54,444 bases of DNA from Micromonospora acroterricola. Lineage in GTDB: Bacteria > Actinomycetota > Actinomycetes > Mycobacteriales > Micromonosporaceae. Every line of letters begins with the position of its first letter. The stretch's first letter is position 1. A program made the position numbers and the translations under genes. Shown piece by piece: positions 44,682-53,417 of the stretch. Location: contig NZ_QGKR01000140.1 of the NCBI RefSeq assembly GCF_003172955.1, positions 1 through 54,444 of the forward strand, given 5' to 3'. Under the pieces are notes generated by a model. That model saw only the letters and a program-made list of their open reading frames with translations. It had not been told where the DNA came from and made no database searches.

Positions 44682-45136
44682 TGTCCACGGTGCGACGCGC
44701 GGTGTCGGCCGGTCTCGTGGCCGTCGCTGTCGCGGCCGGCGCTCCGGCCATCGGCGCGGCGCCGGCCGGCGCCTCCGCCGGGTACGGGGAGCAGTGCGGA
44801 CCCAGCTACCGGGAACTCGACGACAAGGTGCTGCTCAGCAGTGACGGCCGCCATTCCTTTGGAGACGTCTACCTGATGTACAGCGCCCAGACGCAGATGA
44901 ACTGCGTCGTCGTCGACAAGTCCAGCTATGTCGGCACCGCGACCTGGATGAACGCCAAGATCGAGACAAGGAGCGGGCGCGTCGCACAGGACCCGGGCAA
45001 CTACCGCTACTACGCCGGGCCCGTCTATCTCTACGCACCGGGCGAGTGCGTCCGCTACTCCGGCGTCGCTTACAGCGGCCCGAACAAGACCGGAACGCTC
45101 ACCTCGTACTCGTCCGGCTTCGGGTGGTGCGGCTGA
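44681..45136 (+). CDS. Spore-associated protein A-like secreted protein
   Basis: 151 residues. Signal peptide about 1-33 (RRAVSAGLVAVAVAAGAPAI, ending GASA). The mature part matches the streptomycete SapA family pattern: CGPSYRELDDKVLLSSDG, NCVVVDKSSYVGTATWMN, GNYRYYAGPVYLYAPGECVR, ending FGWCG. It has four cysteines. SapA proteins are found with spore coats, but a role is not established. The ATG overlaps the TGA of the previous gene (TGATG); ATG 44669 is a possible alternative. Confidence 0.8.
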   Translation: MSTVRRAVSAGLVAVAVAAGAPAIGAAPAGASAGYGEQCGPSYRELDDKVLLSSDGRHSFGDVYLMYSAQTQMNCVVVDKSSYVGTATWMNAKIETRSGRVAQDPGNYRYYAGPVYLYAPGECVRYSGVAYSGPNKTGTLTSYSSGFGWCG

Positions 45137-45160
45137 CGACCGGCGTTGGAGAAAGAGCAC

Positions 45161-45191
45161 GCGGCACGGCGGCCCTTGGCCGCCGTGCCGC
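45161..45191 (+). terminator. Terminator after the SapA-like pair
   Basis: A 14-bp perfect stem (45161-45174 with 45178-45191) and a 3-nt loop, 25 bp after the stop. Confidence 0.88.
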
Positions 45192-45276
45192 GGCGGTAAG
45201 GGTTCGGTCTGCGTGAACCGCTGCCCCGATCGGCGCATCCAACCATGTGACAGATCCTGCGGAGAAAGGACCGTCC

Positions 45277-45993
45277 ATGCGCGGCAGACTGCTCATTGGT
45301 GTGGCGTTCAGCCTCACGTTCGCCACCGGGTGCACATCACCGATCGCCCGTTCCGGGGGCGACGCGGCGCCCGCCGGCTCTCCCGCTCCCAGCGTGAGCC
45401 CCGCCCTGCCTTCCGACCCGACCCCTTCCGTGACCGCCAGCTCCGCAGCGAGCCGCCCGGCCACCACCGCCAGCTCCCGACCGACGGCGCCGGCGACCGG
45501 CAGCGGGCCGGCTCGTCAGGGGAGCGAGATCCGGCGGACCGACTGGCCCAACGCGCTCATCCGCAATCTCGAGTTCTGCGGCGAGTCCGACGATGCCGTC
45601 AGATTCCGGAACGGATCGAACGGCTTCGACATACCGTGCAAGATCCTGCCGGGCGGCGCGCGACCGGTGTACGCCGAGTTCCTTGTCGAGGAGCCGGCGA
45701 ACGCCCCTTCGACCGAGGACGCGCTCATCCTCGTCGAGCTGGGGAACCCCGACGCGGCGCGGCAGCAGGCTCTCGTCCCGGTCCAGCTGGGCTACCGGAA
45801 TGATCCCCTCTGGGCCAGGCCGGTCATCAAGGGAGACGCGCCCAGCGCAACCGGTGACCGGGTCATGACGTTCACCTCCTACCGGGTACTGAGCGACGAC
45901 AAGGTGGAGGCCACCGTCCGCCGGCTCGACGGCCGCACCGAGACCCGCCGGTGGCGCATGATCGACTTCGCCGGAAACTGGGAGCGGGTCTAG
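45277..45993 (+). CDS. Putative lipoprotein of unknown function
   Basis: 238 residues. Signal peptide with lipobox ATG-C at Cys19 (LTFATGC). It is followed by a low-complexity Ser/Pro/Ala/Thr linker to about residue 80 and a globular part from RRTDWPNALIRNLEFCGESD to the end. I recognise no family. AGAAAGGA precedes ATG 45277. Its stop shares a CTAG with the stop of the convergent kinase gene. Confidence 0.75.
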   Translation: MRGRLLIGVAFSLTFATGCTSPIARSGGDAAPAGSPAPSVSPALPSDPTPSVTASSAASRPATTASSRPTAPATGSGPARQGSEIRRTDWPNALIRNLEFCGESDDAVRFRNGSNGFDIPCKILPGGARPVYAEFLVEEPANAPSTEDALILVELGNPDAARQQALVPVQLGYRNDPLWARPVIKGDAPSATGDRVMTFTSYRVLSDDKVEATVRRLDGRTETRRWRMIDFAGNWERV

Positions 45994-47357
45994 CCTTGCG
46001 CGGCCGTCGAACGGTCCACCCGCAACGTCCCGAGGATCTCGTCGGTGCGGTCAGCCCCGCCGATCTGTTTGATCTGTACGTACACGCCGAAAGAATTTCC
46101 GGGTGCGGCCAGCGTGACCTCGCTGAAGGACGTTGCGGTGCCGCCGCACCGCGTCCATCGCCCGATGCTGCCGCGGAGGATGCCGACGGTGGTCGCGCGG
46201 TCGGCCTCGCGCGTGCAGCCGTTGTGCGCGGGCAGCGCCGGCTCGCCCGCCGTGCCGGCGAGGGACCGGCTGACCCCGGCGAAGACACCCGGCGTCGTGC
46301 TGTCCACGTCCGGCCAGACAGCGAGGTTCGGCCCGACGAGCAGGCCGGGGCCGCGCCCGCCGGGAAGACCGATCGTGGCCGGGTTCCAGCCGCCGTCCCG
46401 CAGCTGCCTGGCCCAGCTGTCGGGTACGGCGACCGAGATGGTCCCGGTCGCGTCGCCCACCCGCGTCCAGCCGGGCGGTGCGGAGGAGACGGTGGCCGAT
46501 CCGCCCATGAACAGCGCCGCGGCGAGGGCGCCGACGGCGGTGACGGACCGGCGAGTGCGCTGCAGCGGGCGGCGGGCCGGAACCCGTCGCGCGGCGAGCA
46601 GTTCCTCCAGTGCGGAGGCGTACGCGTTCGCGGACGTCCAGCGCCGGCCCGGATCCCGGTGCAAGGCCCGACGCACCACACGCTCGACGGCGGCGGGGAC
46701 GCGGGGCACGGGTCCCGCGGGCTGCCCGGGCGGCAACCCGGTCAGCATGTGCTGGGTCAGGGCGCCGATCGCGTACACGTCGGACCGCGCGTCCAACCCG
46801 CCCCCGGGGACGAACTGCTCCGGCGCCATGTAGGCGGGTGTGCCGGCCGCCACCGTGAAGCCGGAGGCGTGTGCGAGTGTCTTGGCCAGCCCGAGGTCGG
46901 CGACCAGCACCCGGGCTCCGGTCGGGGTGGTGTCGAACAGGACATTGGAGGGCTTGAGGTCACGGTGCAGCACACCGTTGTCGTGCAGCACGGCCACCGC
47001 CCGTGCGATGTCGGCGGCGACGCGCAGCGCCTCGTGCACCGGCATCGGGCCCCTGGCCAACCGGTCCGAGAGCGTGCCGCCGCCGGCGTACGTCATCACC
47101 AGGTACGGCCTGCCGTCGGGCAGCTCGCCGATGTCCAGCACCCGGACCAGATGGTCGGAGTCGACCTGCCGCATGAACCGGGCCTCCTGGCGGAAGCGTG
47201 CCCGGATGTCGGCCCGCTGCGACCAGTTGTCGGCGAGCACCTTGACCGCCACCGGTGACCGCAGTTCGTCGTCGTACGCTAGCCACACGGTGGCGAACGC
47301 GCCGGCGCCGACGGCGCGTACGACGCGGTACCGGCCGACCTGCGACGGGATGACCAC
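45990..47357 (-). CDS. Membrane Ser/Thr protein kinase (PknB-like)
   Basis: 455 residues. Kinase domain about 9-265: GAGAFATVW glycine loop, catalytic Lys39 in VAVKV, LHRDLKPSNVL with Asp133, ADLGLAK (DLG instead of DFG), and GTPAYMAPEQ. A hydrophobic helix around 290-310 (TAVGALAAALFMGGSATV) leads to an extracellular part ending near WTRCGGTATSFSEVTLAAPG; no PASTA repeats. Start GTG 47357 lies 6 nt after a GATAAT -10, so the transcript is probably leaderless. Divergent from a sigma factor gene. Confidence 0.9.
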   Translation of the reverse strand: MVIPSQVGRYRVVRAVGAGAFATVWLAYDDELRSPVAVKVLADNWSQRADIRARFRQEARFMRQVDSDHLVRVLDIGELPDGRPYLVMTYAGGGTLSDRLARGPMPVHEALRVAADIARAVAVLHDNGVLHRDLKPSNVLFDTTPTGARVLVADLGLAKTLAHASGFTVAAGTPAYMAPEQFVPGGGLDARSDVYAIGALTQHMLTGLPPGQPAGPVPRVPAAVERVVRRALHRDPGRRWTSANAYASALEELLAARRVPARRPLQRTRRSVTAVGALAAALFMGGSATVSSAPPGWTRVGDATGTISVAVPDSWARQLRDGGWNPATIGLPGGRGPGLLVGPNLAVWPDVDSTTPGVFAGVSRSLAGTAGEPALPAHNGCTREADRATTVGILRGSIGRWTRCGGTATSFSEVTLAAPGNSFGVYVQIKQIGGADRTDEILGTLRVDRSTAAQG

Positions 47358-47362
47358 GACCG

Positions 47363-47369
47363 TATTATC
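47363..47369. promoter_or_regulatory. Overlapping divergent -10 elements for kinase and sigma factor
   Basis: TATTAT on the plus strand (47363-47368) and GATAAT on the minus strand (47369-47364) occupy the same bases in an otherwise GC-rich 55-bp gap. Only one of the two promoters could be occupied at a time. Confidence 0.55.
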
Positions 47370-47412
47370 CGACGGCCGGGAAGCCGGTGACGCACACGAG
47401 CGGGGAGCGCCG

Positions 47413-47961
47413 GTGGCGGACACGTCGGGCACGGAAGAGCTGGCGCGCCGCGCGGCGGCCGGGGACAGCGCGGCTCTCGACCGGCTGCTGCTGGCGATCA
47501 GTCCGCGGGTGCTCGAGCAGTGCGGGCGGATCCTGCCCTGCCGGCAGGACGCGGAGGAGGCGGCACAGGACGCGCTGGTGCAGGTGGCCAGCCACATCGA
47601 CCGGTTCGAGGGCCGGTCGCTGTTCTCGACCTGGTTGCACGTCGTGGTCGCCAACTGTGCCCGTCAGACCTACCGGTCCCTGCGGCGGCGGGCAGCCGAG
47701 CAGCCGAGCGCGATGCTGCCGGTGGAGGTCGCGGATCCCCGTACGACCAGTGTCATCGCCGGATCGCGTCTCGATCTGCTCGACGCTCTCGACAAACTGG
47801 AGGCCCACCGGCCGGACCTGGCGACCGCCCTCGTGCTCCGTGACCTGTGCCAGATGGACTACCAGGAGATCGCCGGGCAGTTGGGTATTCCGGTCGGCAC
47901 GCTGAAATCCAGGATTCATCACGCGCGCCGGCACGTCCGGGAGTCTCTGCAGGGCGGTTGA
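47413..47961 (+). CDS. ECF-type RNA polymerase sigma factor
   Basis: 182 residues. Region 2 is ISPRVLEQCGRILPCRQDAE, then EAAQDALVQVASHIDRFEGR and SLFSTWLHVVVANCARQTYR; region 4 is LVLRDLCQMDYQEIAGQLGI, then PVGTLKSRIHHARRHVRESL. GTG 47413 follows GGGGAG. No anti-sigma factor is adjacent; the divergent kinase may control its activity, as in other actinobacterial kinase/ECF pairs. Confidence 0.88.
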   Translation: MADTSGTEELARRAAAGDSAALDRLLLAISPRVLEQCGRILPCRQDAEEAAQDALVQVASHIDRFEGRSLFSTWLHVVVANCARQTYRSLRRRAAEQPSAMLPVEVADPRTTSVIAGSRLDLLDALDKLEAHRPDLATALVLRDLCQMDYQEIAGQLGIPVGTLKSRIHHARRHVRESLQGG

Positions 47962-48020
47962 CTCGGACCGCGCTGGCCGCCGTCGGCCGATTGATGGCCG
48001 GCCGGGAGACGCTGCTGTCC

Positions 48021-48959
48021 TCAGCCGTGCCGGGCGTCGGCGAGCATGTCGAGCGACACCTGCCACAGTCGCTCGGCCGCCGCGGGGTCCACGGCGTGGT
48101 CGGCGACGCCCTGGAGCGGTGTCTCGGGGTTGTAACGCGGCGCCTCGTTGCAGTCCTCGAAGTACCGGCCGCCGATGCCCTCCAGCTGCGGCCAGGTGGC
48201 GAGCAGCACGGAGGTGGCCGCACCCTGCTCCGGGGTCTTGAAGTCGTACGCAGGAAGCTGCGCGAGGTCGGCCTCGGTGAGGTGGCGTCCCAGGTTGGTG
48301 GTGACCGCGCCCGGGTTGGCCGCGTTGACGGTGATGCCGTCGCCGGCCCAGCGCCTGTTCGCCTCGACCGCGAACAGCGCCGTGGCCGTCTTCGACTCGC
48401 CGTAGGCGAGGAGACGGTCGTAGGGGCGTGCGCGGAAGTTGACGTCTTCGAACACCATCGGTGCCTGCACGTGCGCGATGGAGCTGAGGGACACCACGCG
48501 GGCCCGGCCGGCCGCTGCGAGCGCCTCGTGCAGCCCGGTGGTGAGCGCGAAGTGACCGAGGTGGTTGGTAGCGAACTGCAGCTCCCAGCCCTCCGCCGTC
48601 CGCCTCTCGGGGGTCGCCGACACCCCGGCGTTGTTGACCAGGATGTGCAGGGGCCCTTCCCAGGCGGCGACGAACGCGGCGACCGACCCCTGGTCGGAGA
48701 GGTCCAGAGGGGCGACCCGGATGAGGCTGCTCCCCGTGGTGGCGCGGATGTCCTCCGCTGTCCGTTCGCCGGCCGCCACGTCCCGTACCGCCAGGGTCAC
48801 CTCGGTGCCCGCCGTTGCGAGCGCCCGGGCCGTTTCGACGCCGATGCCCGACGAGGCGCCGGTGACGATGGCGCGCCGGCCGGTGAGGTCGAGGCCGGCG
48901 ACGACGTCGCGGGCGGTGGATCGGGCGTCGAAAGGTGTGGTGACGCGCTCTGCATTCAT
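48021..48959 (-). CDS. Short-chain dehydrogenase/reductase (retinol dehydrogenase-like)
   Basis: 312 residues. Cofactor loop TGASSGIGVETARALATAG, NNAGV, catalytic Ser in SLSSIAH and YGESK for Tyr/Lys. FATNHLGHFALT is typical of RDH/WWOX-like SDRs. Substrate unknown. It is divergent from a LysR gene (163-bp gap) that probably regulates it. Confidence 0.9.
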   Translation of the reverse strand: MNAERVTTPFDARSTARDVVAGLDLTGRRAIVTGASSGIGVETARALATAGTEVTLAVRDVAAGERTAEDIRATTGSSLIRVAPLDLSDQGSVAAFVAAWEGPLHILVNNAGVSATPERRTAEGWELQFATNHLGHFALTTGLHEALAAAGRARVVSLSSIAHVQAPMVFEDVNFRARPYDRLLAYGESKTATALFAVEANRRWAGDGITVNAANPGAVTTNLGRHLTEADLAQLPAYDFKTPEQGAATSVLLATWPQLEGIGGRYFEDCNEAPRYNPETPLQGVADHAVDPAAAERLWQVSLDMLADARHG

Positions 48960-49108
48960 GATCGGCTTCCTCAGATTCCTTGTCGCTCCGTGCGGCGTCG
49001 ACAACCAGGTCGGCACGTCGCTCGTGTCCGTCGTCGGCTCCCGCCGTGGTCCGGAACCATCGTGCGCGGCAGCCTCTGAAGCGCCCAACACACACTTCCT
49101 GGCATGGC

Positions 49109-49114
49109 TACAGT
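49109..49114 (+). promoter_or_regulatory. -10 element of the LysR gene
   Basis: TACAGT lies 8 nt before GTG 49123. No Shine-Dalgarno sequence is present between them, which suggests a near-leaderless transcript. Confidence 0.45.
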
Positions 49115-49122
49115 CTGTTCCT

Positions 49123-50028
49123 GTGACTACCCCCGAGCTGCGGCAACTGCGGTATTTCCTGGTTCTCGCGGAGGAGTTGAGCTTCACAAGGGCCGCCGCC
49201 CGCCTGATGATCGCTCAGCAGTCGCTGTCCCAGCAGATCACCGCCCTGGAACGCTCCCTCGGGGTCAGGCTGTTCGAGCGCGACACCCGCGGCACCACCC
49301 TGACCGACATCGGCGCCCTGTTCGTCCCCGAGGCCCGCGCCGTGACCGACCGCGCCGAGGAGGCGGTCGCCGTCGTGGGGCGGGCCCGCAGGGGCGAGGT
49401 CGGCAGCCTCAGCCTGGCGTTCCTGGGCACCGTCGCCAACCACCTGCTGCCCCCGGTGGTCCGGGCCGTACGCGACCACCTCCCCGACCTTCGCCTGGCG
49501 ACGGAGTCCACCGGCATCGCGCCCCTGGTCGAGGGCGTCCTCGGCGGACGCTACGACGTCGCCTTCACCCGGACCCCGCTCGTCCCCGGCCTGCGTTCCC
49601 GGACCCTGGCGACCGAACCGGTGTGCGCCGTCCTGCCCGAGGGCCACCCGCTCGCCCAGCGCGCCGAACTGACGCTCGCCGACCTGGCGACCGAACCGTG
49701 GGTCATGACACCGCGCAGCTCCTGGGAGCCCTGGCACCGCGCCTACGACGACCAGTTCCGCGAAGCGGGCTTCGTCCCGCACGTCGTCCAGGAGGAAGCC
49801 AGCGTGCAGACCCTCCTCGGCCTGGTCGCCGCCGGAACAGGAGTCACCCGGCTCGCCCGCTCGGCACGCAGCCTTCGCCGCACCGGCGTGGTGTTCGTGC
49901 CGCTGACCGGCGAGATTGCGCGCACCGAGATGGTGTGGCTGCCGGGCAACACCTCACCCGCCCTGCACCGGCTCCTGGACGTGGTCAGCGAACTCGCGGC
50001 GACGACCGATCTGACCGAGACCGGCTGA
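49123..50028 (+). CDS. LysR-family transcriptional regulator
   Basis: 301 residues. N-terminal HTH LRQLRYFLVLAEELSFTRAA, then ARLMIAQQSLSQQITALERS and LGVRLFERDTRG, followed by the effector-binding domain. Divergent from an SDR gene, the classic LysR arrangement. Confidence 0.92.
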   Translation: MTTPELRQLRYFLVLAEELSFTRAAARLMIAQQSLSQQITALERSLGVRLFERDTRGTTLTDIGALFVPEARAVTDRAEEAVAVVGRARRGEVGSLSLAFLGTVANHLLPPVVRAVRDHLPDLRLATESTGIAPLVEGVLGGRYDVAFTRTPLVPGLRSRTLATEPVCAVLPEGHPLAQRAELTLADLATEPWVMTPRSSWEPWHRAYDDQFREAGFVPHVVQEEASVQTLLGLVAAGTGVTRLARSARSLRRTGVVFVPLTGEIARTEMVWLPGNTSPALHRLLDVVSELAATTDLTETG

Positions 50029-50058
50029 GCTCCGCACTCCCGGTCGAGGTGGGCCCGC

Positions 50059-50730
50059 TCAGTCGAGGACGAACTCGCCACCGGGGTAGGCGAACGACGA
50101 GCGCGGTGAGTAGAAGCCCCAGACGAACTCCAGCGGCTCGGCCGGGCGCAGCGCGTACACCGGGTGGTCGGGTTCGAGGAACTCCAGTGACTCGACCTCG
50201 AAGGGGTCGACCGGCTCCGCCACGAAGGGATAGTTGCCGCCGACCAGCCTGCCGTCCAACCGGGTGAAGTAGCGGAGTTGGCCCCGGTTCACGGCGTCGC
50301 CCGTGCGGCCGACGCGGGCCGTCGTCCTGATCACGGGTACGCCGTCCGCCTCGGTCGTGGCGACGAGCCGGCGGCCCCGCACCTCGATGGTGGTGGTACC
50401 CACCGTGGCCGGCACGCCACGCGCGGCGGCATACGCGCGGACGACCGGACTCGAGTTGACGTAGTGCGTCCACCAGCGACCGGGCGTCACGCCGTCCGGG
50501 GCGTCGACCCCGGACAGATCCGGTCCGAGATACGTCAGCGAGTAGGCGCCGAAGCCGGAGGTCTGCGCCGCGTCGTCGACGACGTACTGGTTCATGAAGA
50601 CCTGCCGGTTCGGAGCCGGCGTGAGCCCCTGGGGCACAAGGGCGGCCACCGCCTCCGGGTCGGCCGGGATCCAGCCGAAGTAGAGCATCCTGCTGTTCAG
50701 GACGAGCTGCGGAGCGACGGGTTCGGTCAC
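50059..50730 (-). CDS. Acetoacetate decarboxylase-superfamily-like protein without lysine
   Basis: 223 residues. RMLYFGWIPADPEAVAALVP, NQYVVDDAAQTSGFGAYSLT, and VNSSPVVRAYAAARGVPATV fit the ADC-like superfamily, though only loosely. The whole protein contains no lysine, so the Schiff-base lysine of true acetoacetate decarboxylases is absent. A decarboxylase activity of that kind is excluded. GTG 50730 follows GGAAGGA. It converges on the LysR gene. Confidence 0.6.
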   Translation of the reverse strand: MTEPVAPQLVLNSRMLYFGWIPADPEAVAALVPQGLTPAPNRQVFMNQYVVDDAAQTSGFGAYSLTYLGPDLSGVDAPDGVTPGRWWTHYVNSSPVVRAYAAARGVPATVGTTTIEVRGRRLVATTEADGVPVIRTTARVGRTGDAVNRGQLRYFTRLDGRLVGGNYPFVAEPVDPFEVESLEFLEPDHPVYALRPAEPLEFVWGFYSPRSSFAYPGGEFVLD

Positions 50731-50850
50731 GAGGGGTCCTTCCGCGTGGCATCGATCTGTGGTCGCGACGCTACGGAGGGGCGCACCCGCAGACAACGAC
50801 GGATTGCTGACAAGCCCGTGGCCGGCGGTGGCCGCGCTGAGCCGGGCTCC

Positions 50851-51777
50851 TCAGCGCAGCGCGTCGTTGCGGAGCACCGCGTGCGCGCCGACGGTCTGGT
50901 TGACGATCTGCGTCACCCGTACGTCGACCGCGACGCTGGCCAGCGCCACCGCGTCCGGACGGCTCACCCCGTGCAGCCGTTGCATCAGGGTCAGCATCGA
51001 GTCCAGGGCCATGAACGTGGCATCGTCGAGGGTCGCGCCGACGCCGAGGGTCAGCCAGGCGTCCGCGGTCCGGGCCACGGGGCCGGTCACCGGGAAGTCG
51101 TCGCGGACATCGAAGGTCAGGGTCACCTCGTCCATCGGGCACTCGATCGCGGTGCCGCCGACCTCGCCGTCGCCCTGCGCGGCGTGCCCGTCGCCGACCG
51201 AGAACAGTGCCCCGTCGACCGGGATCGGCAGCAGCAGGGTGCTGCCGGCGGTCAGGTCCCTGCAGTCCAGGTTGCCGCCGAAGGGTCGGGGTGGGACCGT
51301 GGAGTGCCGCCCCGGCTCGGCCGGCGGCATCCCGAGCACCCCCATGAAGGGACGCAGCGCGACGGTGTGGCCGTGCTGGTTGCGGCCGGTCATTCCCACC
51401 GGGTCCAGCGTCCAGGCGTGCACGACGCCCTCCTTCTCGACGCCGTACCGCTGGTTGAAGCCGCTCGGCCAACCGCCGGCCACGGTGGTGCCCCAGGTGG
51501 CCGGGACGACCGCGTCGATGCGGACCTCAAGGGTCTGGCCGGCGCGGGCGCCGCGGACCGCGACCGGACCGATCAACGCGTGCCCGTGGTCGGCCTGGTA
51601 CTGCGGCGCCCGGGGCCGGTCCCGGATGTGCCCGCCGGGGTACGGGCCGGCCGACCACCAGCAGTCCAGGGTGCGGTAGGTGACGGTGTCGCCCGGGTCG
51701 ATGGTCAGCACCGGCGGAAAGTCGGGGGAGAAGTGACCGTGTAGGGTGTCGTCGCCCGGTGTGAGGGTGTGTCGCAT
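50851..51777 (-). CDS. Acetamidase/formamidase family protein
   Basis: 308 residues of the FmdA_AmdA family. HGHFSPDFPPVLTIDPGDTV, GPVAVRGARAGQTLEVRI, NQHGHTVALRPFMGVLGMPP, GGNLDCRDLTAGSTLLLPI and VGDGHAAQGDGEVGGTAIEC are the usual signatures. It hydrolyses short amides such as formamide to ammonia and the acid. No obvious Shine-Dalgarno precedes ATG 51777. Confidence 0.92.
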   Translation of the reverse strand: MRHTLTPGDDTLHGHFSPDFPPVLTIDPGDTVTYRTLDCWWSAGPYPGGHIRDRPRAPQYQADHGHALIGPVAVRGARAGQTLEVRIDAVVPATWGTTVAGGWPSGFNQRYGVEKEGVVHAWTLDPVGMTGRNQHGHTVALRPFMGVLGMPPAEPGRHSTVPPRPFGGNLDCRDLTAGSTLLLPIPVDGALFSVGDGHAAQGDGEVGGTAIECPMDEVTLTFDVRDDFPVTGPVARTADAWLTLGVGATLDDATFMALDSMLTLMQRLHGVSRPDAVALASVAVDVRVTQIVNQTVGAHAVLRNDALR

Positions 51778-51845
51778 CTGCGCAGGCTAGTTGCCGCCTC
51801 CCGGAGCGGGTAGACGCGCGGTGGCGTCTCGGCCCGGACGGGCGG

Positions 51846-53264
51846 TCAGCGCAGCCGGCGGATGTCGCCGTACGCCCGGTAGAAACCACCTCGGCCGGAC
51901 TCGCGGACCTCGGTCACCAGGTAGCGGGCGCCCGGCTCGCGGATGCCCTTGGGGAACTGCACCGACCAGTCCCGCCGGTAGCCGTCGGACATGACCTGGA
52001 CGCGCAGCCGCCCCCGGTCGTCCAGGCACTGCACCACCACGCCAGCGCCGGCGTCGCTGGTCACCTCGACGACCGTCGGCTCCACGGTCCGTGGCGCCTG
52101 ACGGGGCGCCTTGACGTCCACCACCTCCGGCACGTCCCCGGCCTGGGCCGCCCGGATGGCCGGCTCGCTGGCGTCGATGCAGGCCAGATGGCCACCGGTG
52201 GTGACGACGTAGAGCCGATCGTCGTGGTACTGCATGGAGTACGCCGAGCCGCAGCCGGTGCCGAGCTTCCACAGCCGGGTGCCCGCCGCGTCGAAGCAGT
52301 AGATCGAGGACTGGCTGTCGCCGGCGAAGACGTACCGGCCGCCCTCGGCGGTGGCGCAGGAGAGGACCGGGGCGTCGCACCGGTAGTTGCGCTCGACCCG
52401 ACCGTCCTTGGCCAGCCGCACCACCTCGCGGGTGCCCGTCCCCGCGAACACGCTGCCGCGCTCCTGCCACCCGAACAGCACCGAGCCGGTCCTGGTGTGC
52501 CAGAGCTCGCGCCCGGTACGCCAGTCGTAGCCGGTCACCCCCTGCGAGTGGCCGTGGTAGAGCGCGTCGGTGTCGCAGCGCACCATCCATGCCGAGCGGC
52601 CCCGCCCCGGCCGGCGCCACAGAAACTCGTCCTCGTGGTCGATCGCGGCGATGCCGCCGTCGGCGTCCGAGACGCCCAGGACCCCGTCGTGGATGTCGAG
52701 CCAGTAGATGTCGATCTCGGGGGCGATCGCGTACGCCACCCGGGGCACCTTGCCGGAAAGGTCGTAGACGTTGCCGTCGTCGCAGCCCGCGTAGATCCAG
52801 GCGTCGTCGGCGACGATGCACTTCACCCCGTCGGGGAGGCGGACCTGGCTGCGCACCCGGGCGTCGTGGCCGAGAGTGGTGATCACGCCGTGCTCGTTGC
52901 CCACCATGCAGTGCTGCCCGTCGACGAAGATGCCGAAGGCGGGAGCGCCGGAGTCGTAGCGCCAGAGCACGGGGGCGGTGTGGGCGGTGGAGCGGGTGCT
53001 GACGATCTGCCGCCGGGAGACGCTGCGCTTCTGCCGGACACCGGGGACCGCCGGAGCGTACCCCTTGCGGACCTTCTCGCCGATCTTCTTCGCCGCGGCG
53101 GCCCGGGCGCGGGCGTTGTCCGGGTAGGCGCTCGCCTTGACCTGCCCCTGGTCGCCGATCCGGCCGTAGCGCACGGTCAGTGTGGCGCCGTCGACGACGA
53201 CCTCGTAGAACTTGTGCGCTCCGTCCACTTCGGACAGTTCGAGGTAGGTCGTCTCCTGCGACAT
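51846..53264 (-). CDS. WGR-domain protein fused to a seven-bladed beta-propeller
   Basis: 472 residues. WGR-like domain about 1-75 (YLELSEVDGAHKFYEVVVDG, and VRYGRIGDQGQVKASAY, where the eponymous Trp is Tyr). It is followed by seven repeats of a PQQ/WD-like beta-propeller with units such as DDAWIYAGCDDGNVYDLSG, GGRYVFAGDSQSSIYCFDAA and DDRLYVVTTGGHLACIDAS, up to about residue 355. A C-terminal segment (VVQCLDDRGRLRVQVMSDGY) to 472 is unassigned. No PARP catalytic domain and no signal peptide. WGR domains bind nucleic acid ends in PARPs. ATG 53264 follows TCGGAGG. Confidence 0.85.
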   Translation of the reverse strand: MSQETTYLELSEVDGAHKFYEVVVDGATLTVRYGRIGDQGQVKASAYPDNARARAAAAKKIGEKVRKGYAPAVPGVRQKRSVSRRQIVSTRSTAHTAPVLWRYDSGAPAFGIFVDGQHCMVGNEHGVITTLGHDARVRSQVRLPDGVKCIVADDAWIYAGCDDGNVYDLSGKVPRVAYAIAPEIDIYWLDIHDGVLGVSDADGGIAAIDHEDEFLWRRPGRGRSAWMVRCDTDALYHGHSQGVTGYDWRTGRELWHTRTGSVLFGWQERGSVFAGTGTREVVRLAKDGRVERNYRCDAPVLSCATAEGGRYVFAGDSQSSIYCFDAAGTRLWKLGTGCGSAYSMQYHDDRLYVVTTGGHLACIDASEPAIRAAQAGDVPEVVDVKAPRQAPRTVEPTVVEVTSDAGAGVVVQCLDDRGRLRVQVMSDGYRRDWSVQFPKGIREPGARYLVTEVRESGRGGFYRAYGDIRRLR

Positions 53265-53377
53265 GGGTGCCTCCGAGGGGGTCAGCGACCGGCCCGACAT
53301 GGCCGGCGCGGCGACAGTGCCCACACGCTAGCCACCGCCTCCGACAAGATCGGCCGCCGCGGCGACGACGCCGGAAC

Positions 53378-53402
53378 GCGGCCGGCGGACCGCGCCGGCC
53401 GC
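53378..53402 (-). terminator. Terminator downstream of the last gene
   Basis: GCGGCCGGCG and CGCCGGCCGC arms with a 5-nt loop, 16 bp beyond the stop at 53418. It lies in the 153-bp gap before the WGR gene. Confidence 0.75.
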
Positions 53403-53417
53403 GCTTCCGGTCACCGG

